A stretch of 64,000 nucleotides of DNA. It comes from Vanilla planifolia (lineage: Eukaryota; Streptophyta; Magnoliopsida; Asparagales; Orchidaceae). Where the stretch lies: NCBI GenBank assembly GCA_023846275.1, contig CM043875.1, positions 6,522,626 to 6,586,625 on the forward strand, in the 5' to 3' direction. How positions within the stretch are numbered: position 1 is the first letter of the stretch; each line of letters starts with the position of its first letter. Below the pieces are notes generated by a model. It did not search any database and was not told the origin of the DNA. It was given only the letters and a program-made list of their open reading frames with translations. A program made the position numbers and the translations under genes. Shown here in pieces: positions 1 to 12,727 of the stretch.

Positions 1-2248
1 CAGGCGCGCAGGCCTACACACATGGACCAGGAGAGATCGACTCAGCCACCGTCCCAAAGAGTCCTCTACCAACAACTTCCATAGAAGCTCACGCCCCTAC
101 AGTCATTGCCAATCTCTAACTCCAAGATCCGGCAACATGTATCCAGGTACAACAAGGCGCATACCAGTCACATGTATACTGTGGAAGCTAAGTCTGAACC
201 GCACAGTTACCTACCACAACTACCCTAAAACATCATATAGGGTCTATAGTAGTCCGGTCCAGTATGCCAATCCATAAAATATGCCAACACTGAGTAAACT
301 GACTCAATCCATGTCAATGCCATCCAAGTAACATAAACTGTATAGAAATTCTGACTATTCTGGTAACACTTACCCAAGTGTCACACTTCCTTCCAACTGA
401 TCCAGCTGTACTGAATTTATAGATAATTTCCAACAGTAACTTTCAACTTGTCTATGTGATTTCCCTAAATCACATTTTTCTCGTTTCAGGAAATTTTAAA
501 TTTCAACTTCAATTTCTGCCCTTTATCCATTTTCCGAAATTCGAAATAAATTTCCAAATAAAATTTAAATTCCACATATATCCTTTTTCCGAAAATTCGG
601 ATTAATAAATTCCACATATATCCTGTTTTTTTCCAAAAATTCGGATTAATTTCTGAATTAATTTAAAAATTCCAAAAAATCAAATTCTGCCCTTTCTTAA
701 TTTTCCGAAATTCGGAATAAATTTCCGAATTAAAATTTAAATTCACATATATCCATTTTCCGAAAATTCGGATTTATTTCCGAATTAAGTTTTTCCTTCG
801 CCATTCGTCCGCGCCCGCGTTCCGCTGAACCGGGTTTCGCTGCCGGTTCGGAAAACCCGCGCTGAACCGCGAACCGGTTTTCGCTGCCGGTTCGGGCCTT
901 CGTGCCGTTCGTCCGCGCCGAATCCCGCTGAACCGGTTTTCGCTGCCGGTTCGGAACTCTCGCGCTGAACCGCGACACCGCCGAACCAATTTTCTTAATA
1001 ATCCGTTAGTTGGATTGATTTTAATTACTAATAAAATAGCGTAAATACCATTAATTACTTAATTAAATTTGTAATTATCTAAACCCTTCTCCTTCCTCGG
1101 TCCGACGCCCGCGAAACCCTAGCCGACGCAATCGCCGACCAAATCAAATTCTTCCGCCGATTTCCGGCGACCGCGAACAAAGAGAAACAAAATTCTACGT
1201 TCGTACTATCCTAATGTTTCAATAATTGCCACTAATTTCTAAGGTTTAATCAAAATTTTCCGCCGAAGGACTTTCATCCGATCCCCAATTTGACAATTTG
1301 CGAAATTAAACAATTCCAGCATACGATACTACCTTAACATGAATAAAGCACATAATCAATTTCAACACATGCTTGGTAAACTTCCCGAATTCGACAGCAT
1401 AATAAATTTTTTTTTTTTTTTTTTTTTCGAAAACCCTAAACATGCTAAATTCAATAATTGCATTAATCAATTCCAAAAAAAACCACAATTCGCATGCTCA
1501 GGTAGTAATTTGCAAAATAATCCATGTGTTTAATTTGCTAATTAACTGATTTAAATCTGAATTTCCTACCTCAACGACGCCGGCGACGGTGAACTTCGTC
1601 CGTAGCTCGCCGCAGCTCCTCGCCGAACGAATCCGGTACGAATTGACTCTCCTCGTTCCCGTGAATCTCCAGGCACAAAAAGCCCCTTGCCAGGCCGCCG
1701 GAATCACGCGCCGTACGCCGGAAAAACTCTCTCTATCGGTCGGCCGAACAAACCCTAATCGTTTCGCGAGGGTTTTATATTTCTGGCCGACACGGTGAAA
1801 CCCATTACGCGCCGTTGACACGCTTTCGACACGGTAAGCACCCGATACGCGCTGTCGACACGCTATCGACACGGTAAGCACCCGATCAGCCGGTTCAATC
1901 CCAACCGTCGATCACGACCGTCCGATCAGCTTATCAGAACGCACGCGCAAACTCACTCGGCGAACCGTCTCCGCCTCCGCTGAACCGTTCCGGTCCGGTT
2001 CACGCGCGGTAAACCAATTTCCGGTTTAATTTAAATGGATTTTCGAATTTCTAAAAATCCAATAAATCTAATTAAACAGGGAAAATTAATCAAAAATTCC
2101 TCGGTGCTCCGAAAAATTCCCAAAAGATTTCAGAAATTCCAATAGCCTACAATTGAGTTCCTGGCTCATCCTACTGTCGATTCGAAATCATCCAAGCCAC
2201 AATTAATTTATTAAAGATCAAATACATAAAATTTTACCGGGTATAACA
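1..2248 (-). mobile_element. LTR of young Ty3/gypsy family, partial at window edge
   Basis: Read on the minus strand, this is the first two thirds of the same LTR found at 9,452-12,798. It starts with the same TGTTATACCCGG terminus at 2,248 and follows it to the window edge, which matches about position 11,729 of the complete copy. It differs by scattered substitutions, a ~23-base T run at about 1,408-1,430 where the other copies have nine A, and one fewer 40-bp repeat unit. A TATA box lies at 1,773-1,779 on the minus strand. The bases just outside 2,248 do not match the polypurine tract. This is therefore either a solo LTR or the 5' LTR of an element extending leftwards; the window cannot separate these. 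Confidence 0.93.
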
Positions 2249-3639
2249 AGTATGATGGCATATAATTGCATATAAGTTATAGGGTGCATGAAGAAGAATC
2301 TTGTACATGTAAGTGATAGAAAATGGTGTGCTCAAGGAAGTGATAGTTAATTGGGTTTGATTAAGGTAAGGGAATTGGATCATTCAATTGATCAATAAAA
2401 ACACAACTATAAGAGATATTGTTGTTGATTGGCTTAGTTAGCCAGTGGAATATAACAAAGTTAAGATGGCAAGAAACAAAAAAATGTGACTTTTGTCAAG
2501 AGAAGAGCAATGCTTGACTGATATCTAAATGAGGAGAATGTTGTGGCATTTTGGGTCCCCATTCATAATCATGACTACTTATTTTTTTCTTATTGGTTTG
2601 AAAAATATTTTATTTAATTTTTAAAGTTGATATATTCTATTTTTTCTTTATTTATTTTGAAACCTTTCTTTTCTTTATGAAAACACATATTTAACTTTAG
2701 AATATCACAATGAAACATAAAAACCAATCCAATTTTCATTCCTCTTTGAAAACCAAATGTAGTGCTTCACATTAATATGTAGAAAAATAAACATAAGTAG
2801 TACAACTAGATAAAAAATACATTTTAGCTAATGCAATAGCTTATCACATTTTTAAGACCATTTTTTAATATAGGATGCTAAAATAAAAATAGTTGAAATA
2901 CTAAAATATTGTTCTTTCATTCACTCCTTTCCTATATTTCCCTATAATACATTATTATCATTTTAATTATTAATATCAAAGAAAGTCTAAGCCACCGTCA
3001 CATGCTCAGTGGGGAAATACAATATGACATAAATGCAAGGTATTAAAATATTAGGTTCATGGTTTATGCTGGTATCCAAACAACAAACATTTCATATAAA
3101 TTAAAAGCTTAGAATAATAAATATTATGCATGCCTATGCAATGCTTCTCACCCTTTATAATTAAACCTTTTTTTATCTTTTCCTATGCCACCACATTGAC
3201 CCTATTTTACATTTCCTCATTTTGAACCTCTAGGTTTTTTTTAATCCTTTCATTTTATGTTTTATTTTTCTTTGTTCTCACTTGTAATTTCTCTCATTTT
3301 AAATCTTTTAGGGCTACACTTCTAGGGTTTTCCCCAAAATGTGATACACCTAGTTATTTTTTTATATTACTAGGGTACACCATTAGCTTTTTTTTTGACA
3401 ACATAGTGATTAAACTATCTTGAATGATTAGTAGTTATGTCTTATTTCTTAGAATAACCTTTATTATTTTTCTTTTTTTTGTCCTTAATTCTATGCAATT
3501 AAGTTTGACACATTTAGATAATTATTTTCTTTTTCCCCTATTTTCTCTTGTCCACAAAATTCTTTAAAGTAATCACATTCTTTATCCTCTCACCTTTTTC
3601 TCTTTTGAGAGTGCCTTTCCTTGCTATCATTTAACGCTA

Positions 3640-4090
3640 CTCTATTTTACTAGAATGCTTTCATTTTTTTTCATTTTCTATTAGTCCTTTTCTCTCCTCA
3701 TCTCCTCTCTTTGATGCCTCTTTTTTCTTTGGTCTTCTCTCTCTTTTCTCTCTTTTCTCTTAACGATGATGCTCTTTTCTCATTTATTATCTTTCTTGTT
3801 GGCAACTTTGTTTTCTCTTCTCCTCTTTTGTTTCTTTCTCCTAATGACAATTCAAACCTTCTCTCCTCCTCTCTCTTCTTTTCTTGGAAGCAACAACTTT
3901 CTCTTTCCTTCTTTCTTAAACAACCCTATCTTCTCTCTCAAGTAGCAATTTGTCTTCTTTTTTGACAACAACATTCTCTCCTTTCTCACTCTCCCAACAA
4001 CAATGCTTTTCTTTCTCTACTTCTCTCCTCTTTATGGACAACAAGACCTTGTTTCCTCAAACCTCTCTTTCCTTCTTCTCTCCCATGAGT
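3640..4090 (+). repeat. Pyrimidine-rich low-complexity tract
   Basis: About 450 bases on the plus strand are dominated by CTTTCTCTC-type runs, broken at intervals by short purine-containing pieces such as GGCAACTTTG and CAACAAC. The recurring interruptions suggest a degenerate minisatellite, but I could not fix a period. An 84-codon frame here is a by-product of the base composition, not a gene. Confidence 0.6.
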
Positions 4091-5669
4091 AGCAATCGCA
4101 TGAGATGCACCTAAACCACATGTAAGAACCAGCTTCTCACTTAAATACTTTTGCATATCTTACCCTCACCTCCACAAACAATCAAAATGCTTAGCATTAT
4201 TAGTTGAGCTTCAGCATTTCCTATTCCTCACACTTATCCTTCTCTTCCTTGCATATTACACAAGCTTCTAAAATGATGCCATAAGAGTTAAATTAGGGTT
4301 ATTAATATTAAGGTTTAGGAATGTAATATATTATAAATTGATTAAATTAATTAATTTAATTAGTCACTAGTCCTTAAGATTTTTTAACTATCACAATTAG
4401 TTAGATATTATGGTATTTTAGGGTTAGTTAGTTTTTAATTTTAAATTTTACAATTAATTAATTTAGTTTCCAAAAATTATTTAGTCATTTTTAAAAATTC
4501 TTACTCCATGATATCTAGTTATTATTAACTTTTCATATTTTTTGACTTTAGTCATTATTTTAAATATTTTTCTTCTTATAATTAATTTTTTGTATTAATG
4601 TTTATCTTCTTATTTCATGACTAATGTAATTCATATTTATATTCAAATAATTTTATCCTAAACTACTTTATAGTTCTTATGTCATTACCAAATTTCATAA
4701 TTTTTCAAAACAGTTCAGCATTTATTTTAATTTTTTGATTGATTCTAGTAATGTAATTAAACTATTTTAAATTCCCACAAACATCTAATATTTTATTTTA
4801 GTATGGTGCCTTTAATTTTCATTGTTTTGTGTCATTAGGTTCAAATAATTTATACTTCAATTTTCTAAGTTTGTCTCCCTCATTTTCAGAGTCGTAAGTT
4901 TTTTTTGTTGAAATATCGATTTTTGAGAAAACTTAATATATCACAAAAATTCTGAGAACCATAAAATCCACATTTAACTTATTTTTTTTCCTCTAACAAT
5001 ATTTATAATTTTCTCTCTTTTCTTAAGGCTCCAATTTATTCTTTGAGATATTACAATGTTAGTAGTACCTTTTTAAGGGATTTTTCTTATCAATGCATGC
5101 ACTAAATTGAAATATTATTTTGCCTATCACAAACTTAAGACCTATATTCTAGATCATAAAACCATTTAATCTCATTTTTTAATATAAATTTTAGACTTCA
5201 AATGAGCAATTTTATCTTATTATTTGTTTATTTTCAATATGCAAATGTATTAAATTATACAATTTAGCATCTATACATCCTAAATAAATATATGGTACAT
5301 TCACATAGTTATCTATTAAATATTTATACTATTATAATATATAAAACATACAAAATCACAAGTATAATTTTAAGTTATTACATTACCAATATCTACAACT
5401 AATATCTACTCATTTTTCCTTCTTTCCTATATTATGAGCTTAGTGCACCTAAAATATTGGTGCCAACAAATAGGCTAAGAATACATCACATACTTAGTAG
5501 CTAAATCTAACATAATCATTATAAGAGAAATAGTATAATATTTCGGTCATTTTGCATACAAGTTCTTTATCATTTAGATTAGAAAAAAAGGAATTATATA
5601 ATTAAGGCCTTCATCATAACAATTTAAACAATAACATAATGTATGTATATGCCAAAATCACAAACGAAA

Positions 5670-6000
5670 TAAGCATTCGTATGTAATTTCAAAGTTATTA
5701 TTTCTTTTATTAATGTAGTATTACTTATAAGAGCTATTTTTTCTTAACCAAGTAAACATCATGATGACCATGTTCATGTCACTCCCTATTTGTTTAGGTA
5801 GTTAGCCAATTTTTATTTTTTAGTTTACTTAGTTATAATGAAAACATAAATTCTTAACTTTTGCATTCTTTTCATGCATAGTCAACAATTTAATTCATTA
5901 CTATTTTAGCCACTTATTTATTTATCTTATCATAATTAGCCATTCTAGCCACATGATCTAATGGCCACTATAATGACTTTTATGGACCTATTTTGATTCA
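5670..6000 (+). repeat. Dispersed repeat, copy 1 (core plus AGCCAC-rich tail)
   Basis: The core, about 5,670-5,850, contains AATGTAGTATTACTTATAAG, CAAGTAAACATCATGATG and TTTAGTTTACTTAGTTATAA. It aligns by eye with two further copies at about 24,970-25,200 and 25,715-25,920. All three are followed by AGCCAC/GGCCAC-rich sequence, here at about 5,900-5,990. The shared order argues for one old repeat family, possibly part of an LTR. Confidence 0.55.
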
Positions 6001-6330
6001 TGTGGCTTACAAGTTAATATGTACCTTTTGTATTTTAGTAATGTAATTACATATTATTTGTATCAAATATATACTTATTTCTACTTGTCTACAAATCATG
6101 ACATGATCTATTCTCATGCAAATAGTGAAATACTGATGTTACCTATGCTTAGTCAGTAGATTGTTATGCTCATACATCATTCCTTTTCTAAAGTATAACA
6201 TGTGACCTTACATATATGCAACACATCAACAACATAATATACATATAAATAGCTAAGTTGTTTATCTATAATTCAACACTACAATGCTTATGTACCTAAT
6301 AATTACATATTTTGTTTACTTTTAACATGA

Positions 6331-6374
6331 CAATTGTACATACAACATACACAACAATTGTACGTGCAACATAC
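6331..6374. repeat. 24-bp direct duplication
   Basis: CAATTGTACATACAACATAC at 6,331 is repeated at 6,355 as CAATTGTACGTGCAACATAC, a two-unit tandem duplication of period 24. Confidence 0.7.
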
Positions 6375-9300
6375 CCTTAACAATATTGATCATAAAATCA
6401 AGTTATTAGTTACTAATAGCTATTTGAGGTTTTTATATACATATAGTTTTAGATCATGAATGTTGCAAATACTAAGTGAAGCAAGGATCTTGTATTTAAA
6501 ATTGGAAGAAGATTGGAGACCTATGCGAAATGATGGCTTAATTTGCAAATCATGGAGCTATGAAGACAAACTCTTTGTGACAAGGCTAATCCACATGAAG
6601 TTGTCCATTCCTATATATTACCAAGGTTAGAAAGTAAAACCTTGATCCTTTGCAAAAGTGGTACTTAGGTATAATAAACTCATTTCATGCCTGTACTCTT
6701 AAAACATATCTTTTAGATCATAAATCTCTCTAAACTTACATTAGATCATGGTAACAACATTATGTGATATTTTAAACTTAGTTTATTTCATCAGATAATG
6801 AAGTTAAGCTTAAAACATGCTTTGTGATTTACAACTTAATGATTATACAACACAATGCCTCATATTGTACTTGTATAGTTTATATTTTAGCTTAAAAATA
6901 TAATTAAAGTTTGATGTTATCATGACATCGTATAGGTATAATGGTTTTATCATATATATATGACCATTGACTAGATAAAGGATTAGAAGTACAAATTAAA
7001 TCATACAAGGTATTGACTTATATATGTGTCATCCATTTCTTGAGAGTCAAGTTTCCATCAGTATTATATAAGTACAAATATATTTTTATATGGTTATGTA
7101 ACTTATTTCTACTCAGGGTCTATCATATATATGTTAGGTTATCATTAAACGTGTATGATTATTATATCATATTGGTACAACTTTATCACATTACTTTACG
7201 TAGTTGTATGCATTGTGGTTCTTATATGATCACTTAGATCTTGCTCAGGAATGCTCTTTTTTGCTATTTCGTACAGTATGAAGTGAAGTACTTATCTATA
7301 TGATTCTCTTCAAAGGTCAGATAACCTAAATGACTTAGGATAAATTTGCACTCATTATGTTGAATGAATATAATATCTACATTGTATGAGTTTAATAATC
7401 ATTTAATTAATCTAAATGTTCAAGTTCTACTTCATTGTATGAAGATGATTTAGGCAACACATCTATACGACTCACTTTCACACAAGACTTAGGATAAGTC
7501 TAATATAAAGCTATAATAATGATCTGATAATCTTATCATAGTAGCACATTAACTGATATAATTGATGCTCTTCATTAACATATGATAATAATCCATACAA
7601 CTTGTATAATTTATTATTCTTCATTGTTAAGTACAAATGACTTAGAATGAAAATGGTCATGATACCATCATACAACTATAATGGTTCTATTATATGAATG
7701 CATTCATTAGTTGAAGTCTTAGTAAGTTAGTTATTATATTATCATACAATTTTTTTGTTTTCTATGATCACTTTGTAAAGCATTTTTTTTCATAAGAGCT
7801 TGGCTCTTGATAAAAATAAATGTCATATCATTGTAATTCACTATCAAACATATACCATCTAGTTAAATTATAGATATTAACTATATTATACTAGTAAGGT
7901 TTGTGCAATTGTTTGGTATGATATATAAAAGAACTTAAGCATTATAATAAAAATTGGTCATATAATGGTCTTTCTTGGACTTGCATCATAAGTTGTTTTG
8001 GGACAAATATCACTAGTTCTATCATTAGGATGATCCTGGTTTTATTTTCATCATCCTATTATGATATACTGAGTGTATTAATACAAATAGAATCTTGAAA
8101 TCATAACAATTATTTTAATCATTTTTGTAAAGAATAATTAGCGATTGGAAGGTCCATAATTAACCTTGAGGTTGACATTAGCATTAATATAAATTGATTT
8201 TAAAGAGAAGATGCTAAAATTACAAATTGCAAAATACAAAACTTAAAGAAAGAGCTAAATTACAAACTCTCTTAACATCAGTTAGAGCAACAATTTAGTT
8301 TGTGCAACAAAGGTCTTACTCTATTGCATTTCTTCTCATTCAATTCATAATAGTAATATCATACTCTCATTTAGTTTGATGTAACATTTGTTCTTAAAGG
8401 ATTAAATATATAGGTTTTGTATGTGCTGATTTATATGAGCTATATTTATTTATTTTAGCTAAAACCATTTTATTATTTTGATGTCTTCTTTGAGCACCAA
8501 TATGGTATTTGGTTTAGCCTTACCTACTACATCAAAAGAGAGTAAGTAGTAAAAGCTCAAATTAATTGATTAAGGGTGGATGTATGCATTTGTTAGGCTG
8601 AACCATTTAAAATTTTTTGTGCACTTTTTTTTATCTATTGTTTTCACTTCAAAACCTATTGGTTTTACATTATTATAGTGATTTTTTGCTTAACTAAAAA
8701 GAAAGGAAAGTATTTGTTAAATCTTGGTATCTTGATTTTATTTAAATACCACAAATAAAACCCTCTTCCTCTTATAATATTTGTTTCTCACTAAGTTCAA
8801 TTTAGGTGACCCAATGAGAAAAATCATTGACATTATGAGATCAATATGACACACTAGATTAGATTATTTTTGTCATGACAATTATAGGTAATCTGAATGC
8901 ATTTCATGGGACACAAGAGAAGTAATGACTGGAGATGCTTATTTAATATAATAATACTTTTAATATTACTATAGAAGTCATGTATTATGATTTGAACATT
9001 AGGGTTGTATAAGTTCTATTTTGACAACAAATTTAGCTTGAAAAATTATTTATTTTGATTTCACTACAAATCAATGATGTTAAAGTTTGTATTATTTTTT
9101 ATTCCAAATAAATAGTGAGTTTCTTTTAAATGTCAAAAGATGGTTTACTTTTGTATTCCATTGTAAGATCAAATTGAATATTGATTTGGATTATCAAAAC
9201 AAGCAATATTTTTGTTTCCTTAAAAACATTTATTTGGTTTATGGTTTTCAAAAGAAAGAAATTCTATGTCAAAAAGGGGTTTTAAAAAAAATAAAGTTTC

Positions 9301-9446
9301 TTAATTAATAACATATACAAATGGTTTAAAAAAATTAGGTGGCCATAATGAGGGTGTTATAAGAACCAAGTAGATTTCTTATTCTCCATTTTGATGATAT
9401 GTTGGATTTCATTTTTGGTACCAATTATTTTCAAAGACTAATCATA

Positions 9447-9451
9447 TTAAC
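9447..9451. repeat. Target-site duplication TTAAC, left copy
   Basis: TTAAC lies immediately outside the TG terminus of the left LTR at 9,452. The same five bases follow the CA terminus of the right LTR at 20,681-20,685. Five bp is the usual duplication size for Ty3/gypsy integrases. Confidence 0.9.
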
Positions 9452-9814
9452 TGTTATACCCGGTAAAATTTTATGTATTTGATCTTTAATAAATTAATTG
9501 TGGCTTGGATGATTTCGAATCGACAGTAGGATGAGCCAGGAACTCAATTGTAGGCTATTGGAATTTCTGAAATCTTTTGGGAATTTTTCGGAGCACCGAA
9601 GAATTTTTAATTAATTTTCCCTGTTTAATTAGATTTATAGGATTTTTAGAAATTCGAAAATCCATTTAAATTAAACCGGAAATTGGTTTACCGCGCGTGA
9701 ACCGGACCGGAACGGTTCAGCGGAGGCGGAGACGGTTCGCCGAGTGAGTTTGCGCGTGCGTTCTGATAAGCTAATCGGACGGTCGTGATCGACGGTTGGG
9801 ATTGAACCGGCTGA

Positions 9815-9910
9815 TCGGGTGCTTACCGTGTCGATAGCGTGTCGACAGCGCGTATCGGGTGCTTACCGTGTCGAAAGCGTGTCAACGGCGCGTAATGGGT
9901 TTCACCGTGT
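9815..9910 (+). repeat. 40-bp tandem array in U3, next to the TATA box
   Basis: GCTTACCGTGTCGA recurs at 9,821 and 9,861, with a shortened third copy (TTTCACCGTGTCGG) from 9,900, giving an exact 40-bp period. It ends about 10 bp before the TATA box. The same array is in the 3' LTR at about 17,697-17,792 and, inverted, in the left-edge LTR. Upstream tandem arrays in retroelement U3 regions often bind activators; that role is inferred here. Confidence 0.85.
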
Positions 9911-9920
9911 CGGCCAGAAA

Positions 9921-9927
9921 TATAAAA
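9921..9927 (+). promoter_or_regulatory. Probable TATA box of the LTR promoter
   Basis: TATAAAA followed by CCCTCGCGAAACG is present at the same place in the 3' LTR (17,803-17,809) and inverted at 1,773-1,779. It is the best TATA match in the first 600 bp of the LTR and sits just after the 40-bp array. Transcription would start near 9,950. Confidence 0.6.
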
Positions 9928-10702
9928 CCCTCGCGAAACGATTAGGGTTTGTTCGGCCGACCGATAGAGAGAGTTTTTCCGGCGTACGGCGCGTGATTCC
10001 GGCGGCCTGGCAAGGGGCTTTTTGTGCCTGGAGATTCACGGGAACGAGGAGAGTCAATTCGTACCGGATTCGTTCGGCGAGGAGCTGCGGCGAGCTACGG
10101 ACGAAGTTCACCGTCGCCGGCGTCGTTGAGGTAGGAAATTCAGATTTAAATCAGTTAATTAGCAAATTAAACACATGGATTATTTTGCAAATTACTACCT
10201 GAGCATGCGAATTGTGGTTTTTTTTGGAATTGATCAATGCAATTATTGAATTTAGCATGTTTAGGGTTTTCGAAATAAAAAAAAATTTATTATGCTGTCG
10301 AATTCGGGAAGTTTACCAAGCATGTGTTGAAATTGATTATGTGCTTTATTCATGTTAAGGTAGTATCGTATGCTGGAATTGTTTAATTTCGCAAATTGTC
10401 AAATTGGGGATCGGATGAAACTCCTTTGGTGGAAAATTTTAATTGAATCCTTAGAAATTAGTGACATTATTGAAACATTAGGATAGTATGAACATAAAAT
10501 TTTGTTTCTCCTTGTTCGCGGTCGCCGGAAATCGGCGGAAGAATTTGATTTGGTCGGCGATTGCGTCGGCTAGGGTTTCGCGGGCGTCGGACCGTGGAAG
10601 GAGAAGGGTTTAGATAATTACAAATTTAATTAAGTAATTAATGGTATTTACGCTATTTTATTAGTAATTAAAATCAATCCAATTAACGGATTATTAAGAA
10701 AA

Positions 10703-10890
10703 TTGGTTCGGCGGTGTCGCGGTTCAGCGCGAGAGTTCCGAACCGGCAGCGAAAGCCGGTTCAGCGGGATTCGGCGCGGACGAACGGCACGAAGGCCCGA
10801 ACCGGCAGCGAAAACCGGTTCGCGGTTCAGCGCGGGTTTTCCGAACCGGCAGCGAAACCCGGTTCAGCGGAACGCGGGCGCGGACGAACG
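10703..10890 (+). repeat. GC-rich palindromic array in the LTR
   Basis: Three imperfect copies of CGAACCGGCAGCGAAA are each followed by a CCGGTT half, so that each unit can fold as an AACCGG/CCGGTT hairpin around GCAGCGAAA. The units are linked by TTCAGCG and GCGGACGAACGGC segments that also recur. The tract is strongly GC-rich, in contrast with the AT-rich DNA on both sides. It is repeated at about 18,585-18,772 and, inverted, at about 800-990. Confidence 0.85.
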
Positions 10891-10899
10891 GCGGAGGAA

Positions 10900-11220
10900 A
10901 AACTTAATTCGGAAATTAATCCGAATTTTCGGAAAATGGATATATGTGAATTTAAATTTTAATTCGGAAATTTATTCCGAATTTCGGAAAATTAAGAAAG
11001 GGCAGAATTTGATTTTTTGGAATTTTTAAATTAATTCAGAAATTAATCCGAATTTTTGGAAAAACAGGATATATGTGGAATTTATTAATCCGAATTTTCG
11101 GAAAAAGGATATATGTGGAATTTATTAATCCGAATTTTCGGAAAAAGGATATATGTGGAATTTAAATTTTATTTGGAAATTTATTTCGAATTTCGGAAAA
11201 TGGATAAAGGGCAGAAATTG
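10900..11220 (+). repeat. AT-rich repeat array with CCGAATTTTCGG palindromes
   Basis: Several related units pair a TTCCGAAT/ATTCGGAA-type palindrome with GGATATATGTGGAATTT. Two units from 11,067 are exact 40-mers, and earlier ones are diverged. The left-edge LTR carries one unit fewer, so unit number changes between family members. The 3' LTR has the same array at about 18,782-19,102. Confidence 0.8.
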
Positions 11221-11707
11221 AAGTTGAAATTTAAAATTTCCTGAAACGAGAAAAATGTGATTTAGGGAAATCACATAGACAAGTTGAAAGTTACTGTTGG
11301 AAATTATCTATAAATTCAGTACAGCTGGATCAGTTGGAAGGAAGTGTGACACTTGGGTAAGTGTTACCAGAATAGTCAGAATTTCGATACAGTTTATGTT
11401 ACTTGGATGGCATTGGCATGGATTGAGTCAGTTACTCAGTGTTGGCATATTTTATGGATTGGCATACTGGACCGGACTACTATAGACCCTATATGATATT
11501 TTAGGGTAGTTGTGGTAGGTAACTATGCGGTTCAGACTTAGCTTCCACAGTATACATGTGACTGGTATGCGCCTTGTTGTACCTGGATACATGTTGCCGG
11601 ATCTTGGAGTTAGAGATTGACAATGACTGTAGGGGCGTGAGCTTCTATGGAAGTTGTTGGTAGAGGACTCCTTGGGACGGTGGCTGAGTCAATCTCTCCT
11701 GGTCCAT

Positions 11708-11812
11708 GTGTGTAGGCCTGCGCGCCTGAGGGTGGCAGGGGTGTCTCGCAGTGGCTAGCCAAGTGTGTAGGCCTGCGCGCCTTAGGGTGGCAGGGGTGTC
11801 TCACGTTGGCTA
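11708..11812 (+). repeat. 55-bp tandem duplication in the LTR
   Basis: TGTAGGCCTGCGCGCCT begins at 11,711 and again at 11,766. Each is followed by AGGGTGGCAGGGGTGTCTC and a GGCTAG end. The two copies differ at a few positions. The same pair is in the 3' LTR near 19,590-19,694. Confidence 0.85.
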
Positions 11813-12724
11813 GAGATTTTGTGACTGGATTTGTCTATAGTCTCCAGGAGATTGATTGACGAGAGACACTGCGGTGTCGGGTGCTTAGGCGCCATGCGTG
11901 TTTCGAGATGGGCGTTCCCACTGGCACGTTGCCTGGTAGCCCAGAGGAGAGCTACTCTGGTGTGACTGGGGTGGCTGTGGTTGGTCGGAGTCTGGAACTG
12001 AGAGTGCCTATCCACCGTACATTGTTATGCTGTATTCCTGTATTTTTGCTATTATCCTTCTCTTGCATGTGAGTTTTACTAGCTGACTTTCCTACTGGGC
12101 GTAGCTCATTCCTGTATTATATATTTTCAGTGGCTCGGCAGACTTGACGCTACCGGATTAGGTGGGATCGTGGTCAGCAGGCTTGTGAAGGATTTCTGAT
12201 TGGTGATTGTCTGAGATATTCTGGTTAGTTGATTGTTGCTGTTGGATGTTTCAGTGAGACTGTTATTCTCATATGTTACATATAATTTGAGGGTAATTCG
12301 GAATTATGTATCTGGATGAACAATATTACACTTGTGGACTTGTATCTTATTCTTGTAATGTAGTTCCATTTACTGTCTTATCTTATTGTCTTGGAGTATG
12401 GTGAGTGGAGTGCTACATTTATCTGTGGATGTTATATATCTTCCGTTTGATGGTGAGGTCATTACATGACTATGGAACTTAACCGTGGGGGTTCAGACTT
12501 CTAATAGACCGGTTCTCCTACCCGTAGGGGTTAGGAGTATTGGGTCTAGTAGGAGTAACATTGCGCGAGTCCATCTGTTAATTCAGGAGTCATGAACCTG
12601 ATTTGACGGTGTACCCGGGAGATGGGATCCACATTGTTAAGGGAAGTAGGTGTGTAATGATGTGTTATATCCTATGTTTTCGTAGGCTACTCAGGTTGGT
12701 ATGGGACGATCTGAGCTGTCTATA

Positions 12725-12727
<3 letters not shown>

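Larger units (their letters stand above)
2249..9451. other. AT-rich intergenic stretch, no gene recognised
   Basis: No credible coding frame appears on either strand. Short open frames here are low-complexity or AT-driven. Within it are a pyrimidine-rich tract (about 3,640-4,090), a copy of a dispersed repeat (about 5,670-6,000) and a 24-bp duplication near 6,331. It is probably decayed transposon sequence, but I see no LTR pair, PBS or pol motif. Confidence 0.6.

Noticed and set aside
3711-3965. 84-codon Ser/Phe/Leu-rich frame
   Set aside because: It lies wholly in the pyrimidine-rich tract, with composition-driven sequence.
7260-8060. Possible inverted similarity to 58,000-59,150
   Set aside because: Shared words such as CTTAGGATAA and ATGATCCT are short and AT-rich, and I could not keep an ordered alignment.
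9819-10202. 127-codon frame in all three LTR copies
   Set aside because: It spans the U3 repeat array, the TATA box and the likely transcription start, has no known domain, and its conservation follows from the near-identity of the LTRs.
10703-11029. Arg-rich 82- and 108-codon frames in the LTR
   Set aside because: Overlapping frames through a GC-rich repeat array give repetitive peptides; they are a product of the DNA repeat.
12068-12131. Possible mini-intron in the LTR (CATGTGAGTT to TTTTCAG)
   Set aside because: The splice-like ends are suggestive, but at about 62 bp it is below usual plant intron size and nothing shows splicing.
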